Assembly (NCBI GenBank): GCA_951804985.1
Contig: OX638130.1
Location: 128,539,593 to 128,603,592, forward strand
DNA: 64,000 bases
DNA from: Dryomyza anilis
Lineage: Eukaryota > Arthropoda > Insecta > Diptera > Dryomyzidae
Direction of reading: 5' to 3'
A program made the translations under genes and the position numbers. The number at the start of each line of letters is the position of its first letter. Positions within the stretch are counted from its first letter, which is position 1. The notes below the pieces were generated by a model. The model had not been told where the DNA came from and ran no database searches. It saw only the letters and a program-made list of their open reading frames with translations. Shown one piece after another: positions 61,152 through 64,000 of the stretch.

Positions 61152-62930
61152 GGGGAGGTTCAGCATAATTAAAAACTTTAAAATTAAGGTATGCAATTAA
61201 ATATGCCTCATTAATATCCCCACCAAAGGTGTAGGGTATTCCATAGTCGGGCCCGACCGACTATAAAAATCCGCCCCATGTGTCCGAAATTACCCATGTG
61301 ACCTAACTTTCCCAACTCGTTATTTACTTTTTTTATGAGAAGGCGTTGCTCTTAGACTTCAAACAGAAAAATATGTTTCAATGTTTTTCATTCGAGTTTG
61401 AATATTAGAAATAATCATAACTATAGTCGATATATCATTATTAATTACGGAACTTAACAATTGTTGCGTCTGAATTATTAAATACGAAATTCTGCAAATG
61501 GTGTACGAAACCCACGACATCATGTGTCTTTTTATGAAAATCGAACCACGGAGACCCGGAAAACAGATCTATTAGAGCTGATCAATATGTAATACTTAAC
61601 ATGCATGTTCCATTTCACTTCCCTTTTATATTTCCAATTCCCTTTTATATTGTTTTGATATAGAAAAATGCAGTATACGAATATGTTGAGAATTTTTATG
61701 AAAATCAAGTTTCAAATAAGTGTAGTTTTATTATCTCGTTTGCGATCTATTAAGCTATTTTTGAACTATGATATAAGCTAAAATTCACGCCATTAACAAG
61801 TGTATAGCTCAGCTTGAAATATTATTGTATTTATAGAATTCAAAGTTTCCTTCAACTTCGATATGCGTGCATGTTTTAAGTTAGTTGTACATTGGAATAT
61901 AATTTGATAAACAGGATAGAAGTAAAGAGACGTTTTGATGCGATAATGCTATATTTTACAGCTTTTTAAATTAAGTTTCTCTACGCTATTCTCAACACAA
62001 TAAATTGAGAAAAATGTTTGATTTCAACTTGCAGACCACTTTAATTCAACGGCAAATGTTTATTGGGCAATGATTGCAATCTCTATTTTTCAAACATCTT
62101 TATATCAGTTTATTTTATTCACTTCGTTTAAATCTTAATGAAAAATGCTTGTTTGAATCATGGGCAGATGAATTGTCAAAAAGTGTAATCATTGTTTCGA
62201 TTCATAGGACTGCTCGAAATATCATGTTACTCATATAAATGTGAATCAAGAGAATCAAGTCTTCTGTTATTTATTGTCTTAGAACTTGTAATCATTTTTA
62301 ATGTAAAATATGTAATCCTGAAAACACAATCAATTTTCGAATTACCTTTATTGTCAGACATTGAAAAATCCTGAAATTTTGCAACTAATAGTAAAATTTA
62401 CTGGAAATCTAGAACTGTACATTTTTTTTATAACTTATGACATTTACAAGTTATGGTACATTCAAAGTATAATATAAATGTGTACATTATACATCCTCAC
62501 ACTCTAAACAAAAAAACGAGAACACATGTTCGCCTCTAAAAATTAAACTTGGTATATTTATTATGATTTCCAAAATATTTTGGCTCTACCATTTACCGTT
62601 CGTAAACTGGAGCGTTTTCAAAACAAACCATATCCATCTGTCTGTCTTTCTGTCTCACTTGCTGCCCGAATACACGAAAACTTGAGAAATACAGTTTAGA
62701 ATTTGTTACGATATGTTTTATCCAAAAATGGATTCTTAGTTCGGAAATGAGCCAAATCGGTCAACAGACACGCCCACCTCCCATACAAGTCACTTTTGTT
62801 AAACTCTTTAGAAACCAATCGAAAAGTATTCAAAATATAGTGATAAAATATAAAATGTATTGTTTGAATTTTCAAAATTTTCCGGTTGTTTATAATATAA
62901 TAATATTTTGGCACTACAGTCCGATAAGAA

Positions 62931-63186
62931 CTTAGGCCGAGCTCTCTCACCATTTTGAGCTGTGTGTGTTATATTTGTACTCAAAGTGGTGGGACCTACA
63001 GTTTATTGCCGAATCCGAACGGCGGGTGAGAGCTTTTCATAGGAAATGTTTTACTCTCATAGGTTTGCCATTTACTGCCGAGAAGTAGCGCGGTATAGAA
63101 AAATGTTTCTATGAAATGTCCAGGCTTGAACCGGGGACCTTTCGGCTCGCAGTCCAACGCACTAACCACTGAGCTACCGGTTGGTT
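62931..63186 (-). mobile_element. tRNA-derived SINE, near full length
   Basis: On the minus strand it starts ACCAACCGGTAGCTCAGTGG (box A) and has GGTCCCCGGTTCAAGCC (box B). The body contains CATAGAAACATTTTTCTATA, then CACCCGCCGTTCGGATTCGG, and it ends GAGAGAGCTCGGCCTAAG. At 256 bp it is the best copy of the family in the window; the others are at 21797 and 52505. Confidence 0.85.
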
Positions 63187-64000
63187 ATTGTAAACATTTT
63201 AATTTTAAATTATTGAAAACAAATCGGCGAAATATTAGAATTATGTACATTTTTGGTATTACGGGGATATAAGTCGTAAATTTCTTTTATGTGAATAATA
63301 TAGACATAATTAAGAAGTTTAAAATTTAAGTATACAATTAAATATGTCACATTAATATCTCACTTTAAAATTTCCCACCAAGTTGTAGTGTATTCCATAG
63401 CTCGACATTAAGTCGCAACCCCCCCATATCACCAAACTAAACATTTTACCTAACAAAAAAAGATTTTTAACGATTCAAACTAACGCATTTTTGAAATTGG
63501 AATACATTTTATAATCAAATAGGTGCTATTTTACGCAGTTATATGATTGGTATCATTGGATTTAATATGGATCATACATTTCGAAAATCAATGAATTTAG
63601 TTTACACGATAGAAAAAATATAAAGAGAGCAAAATAGAACAAAAAATCTGATATAGTGTTGTATACACTACATAGAGCTCCACGGCAGAGAGCCCTACGG
63701 TAGATTTTTCTCTATCTCTAGCTAATTTCTCTATCGTGTATTCGAGCCTTAACAAAATATTGACCTATGAAGATATGTTCATAAAATTACTCAACTTAAC
63801 TTTAATATTACGTTTCATGTAGTAAGACTATACTAATTTTAAGGTAAACCAAATTGTCGCTCTCGAATCACTTGTGATATGGATAAATATTTGAGAATTG
63901 TATGATGATTTCAGCAAAATCTGTAATTTGTAGCTATAGAATCTCACCAAACTCAGACGAAACCACCAACTTTGCAGATCCACAACAAAGAGACAAATTG

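Larger units (their letters stand above)
60388..64000. other. Upstream flank of the poly(A) polymerase, no further exon identified
   Basis: Contains a MITE copy (60928-61151) and a SINE (62931-63186). The rest is AT-rich. An inverted pair ACACGATAGA / TCTATCGTGT lies at about 63605 and 63732. The missing 5' exon of the polymerase gene may lie here or beyond, but I cannot point to it. Confidence 0.45.

Noticed and set aside
63605..63742. Possible MITE with ACACGATAGA ends
   Set aside because: The inverted match is only about 10 bases and no flanking duplication was seen.

Overview
The window is nuclear DNA of an insect, most likely a higher (schizophoran) fly. It has intron-bearing genes with short introns and GT-AG borders, a very AT-rich background, CAG/CAA-type trinucleotide runs in coding exons, insect LTR retroelements with TGGCGCAG-type primer sites, and many MITEs. 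The proteins read most like Drosophila relatives. The species cannot be fixed from the sequence; a tephritid-like fly is only a guess.

Three host genes are supported. (1) 59-6467, minus strand: a secreted M14 zinc carboxypeptidase. Its first exon inserts about 900 Glu/Val/Asp-rich residues between the signal peptide and the activation peptide, and the 3' exons run off the left edge. (2) 13298-18367, plus strand: a coiled-coil protein that I read as the fly CEP162 homologue, a centriole/transition-zone protein, in six exons. (3) 50274-60387, minus strand: a GLD2/Wispy-type cytoplasmic poly(A) polymerase. It has eight visible exons, a huge Gln/Ser/Asn/His-rich N-terminus, and a 5.6 kb intron holding a dead Tc1/mariner element; its 5' end is not seen. 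The three genes look functionally unrelated neighbours.

Between genes 2 and 3 (about 18.4-50 kb) lies a transposon graveyard. From left to right it holds palindromic MITEs, low-complexity terminal-repeat elements, a tRNA-derived SINE, an AGCT-rich terminal-repeat element, a TTAA-flanked piggyBac-like MITE, a 2.3 kb tandem array with higher-order structure, and a hAT-like MITE. These are followed by four LTR-retroelement relics called A-D here. A (32400-34990) is a deletion derivative keeping only gag-start and envelope-end pieces. B (about 35.0-43.8 kb) has a gag remnant followed by unrecognised coding sequence with an in-frame intron. C (about 37627-43091) sits inside that coding sequence. 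Its two 0.63 kb LTRs differ at only about three positions, yet it has no pol and carries an inverted envelope segment. D (about 45.8-48.65 kb) keeps reverse transcriptase and integrase fragments, with the same tandem repeat lying just upstream of pol.

The most novel material is the unrecognised coding sequence in B, a distant relative of its C-terminal part in C, and the tandem array tied to family D. The gaps 6.5-13.3, 18.4-25, 53.9-57.5 and 60.4-64 kb are AT-rich and hold no further host gene that I can support.
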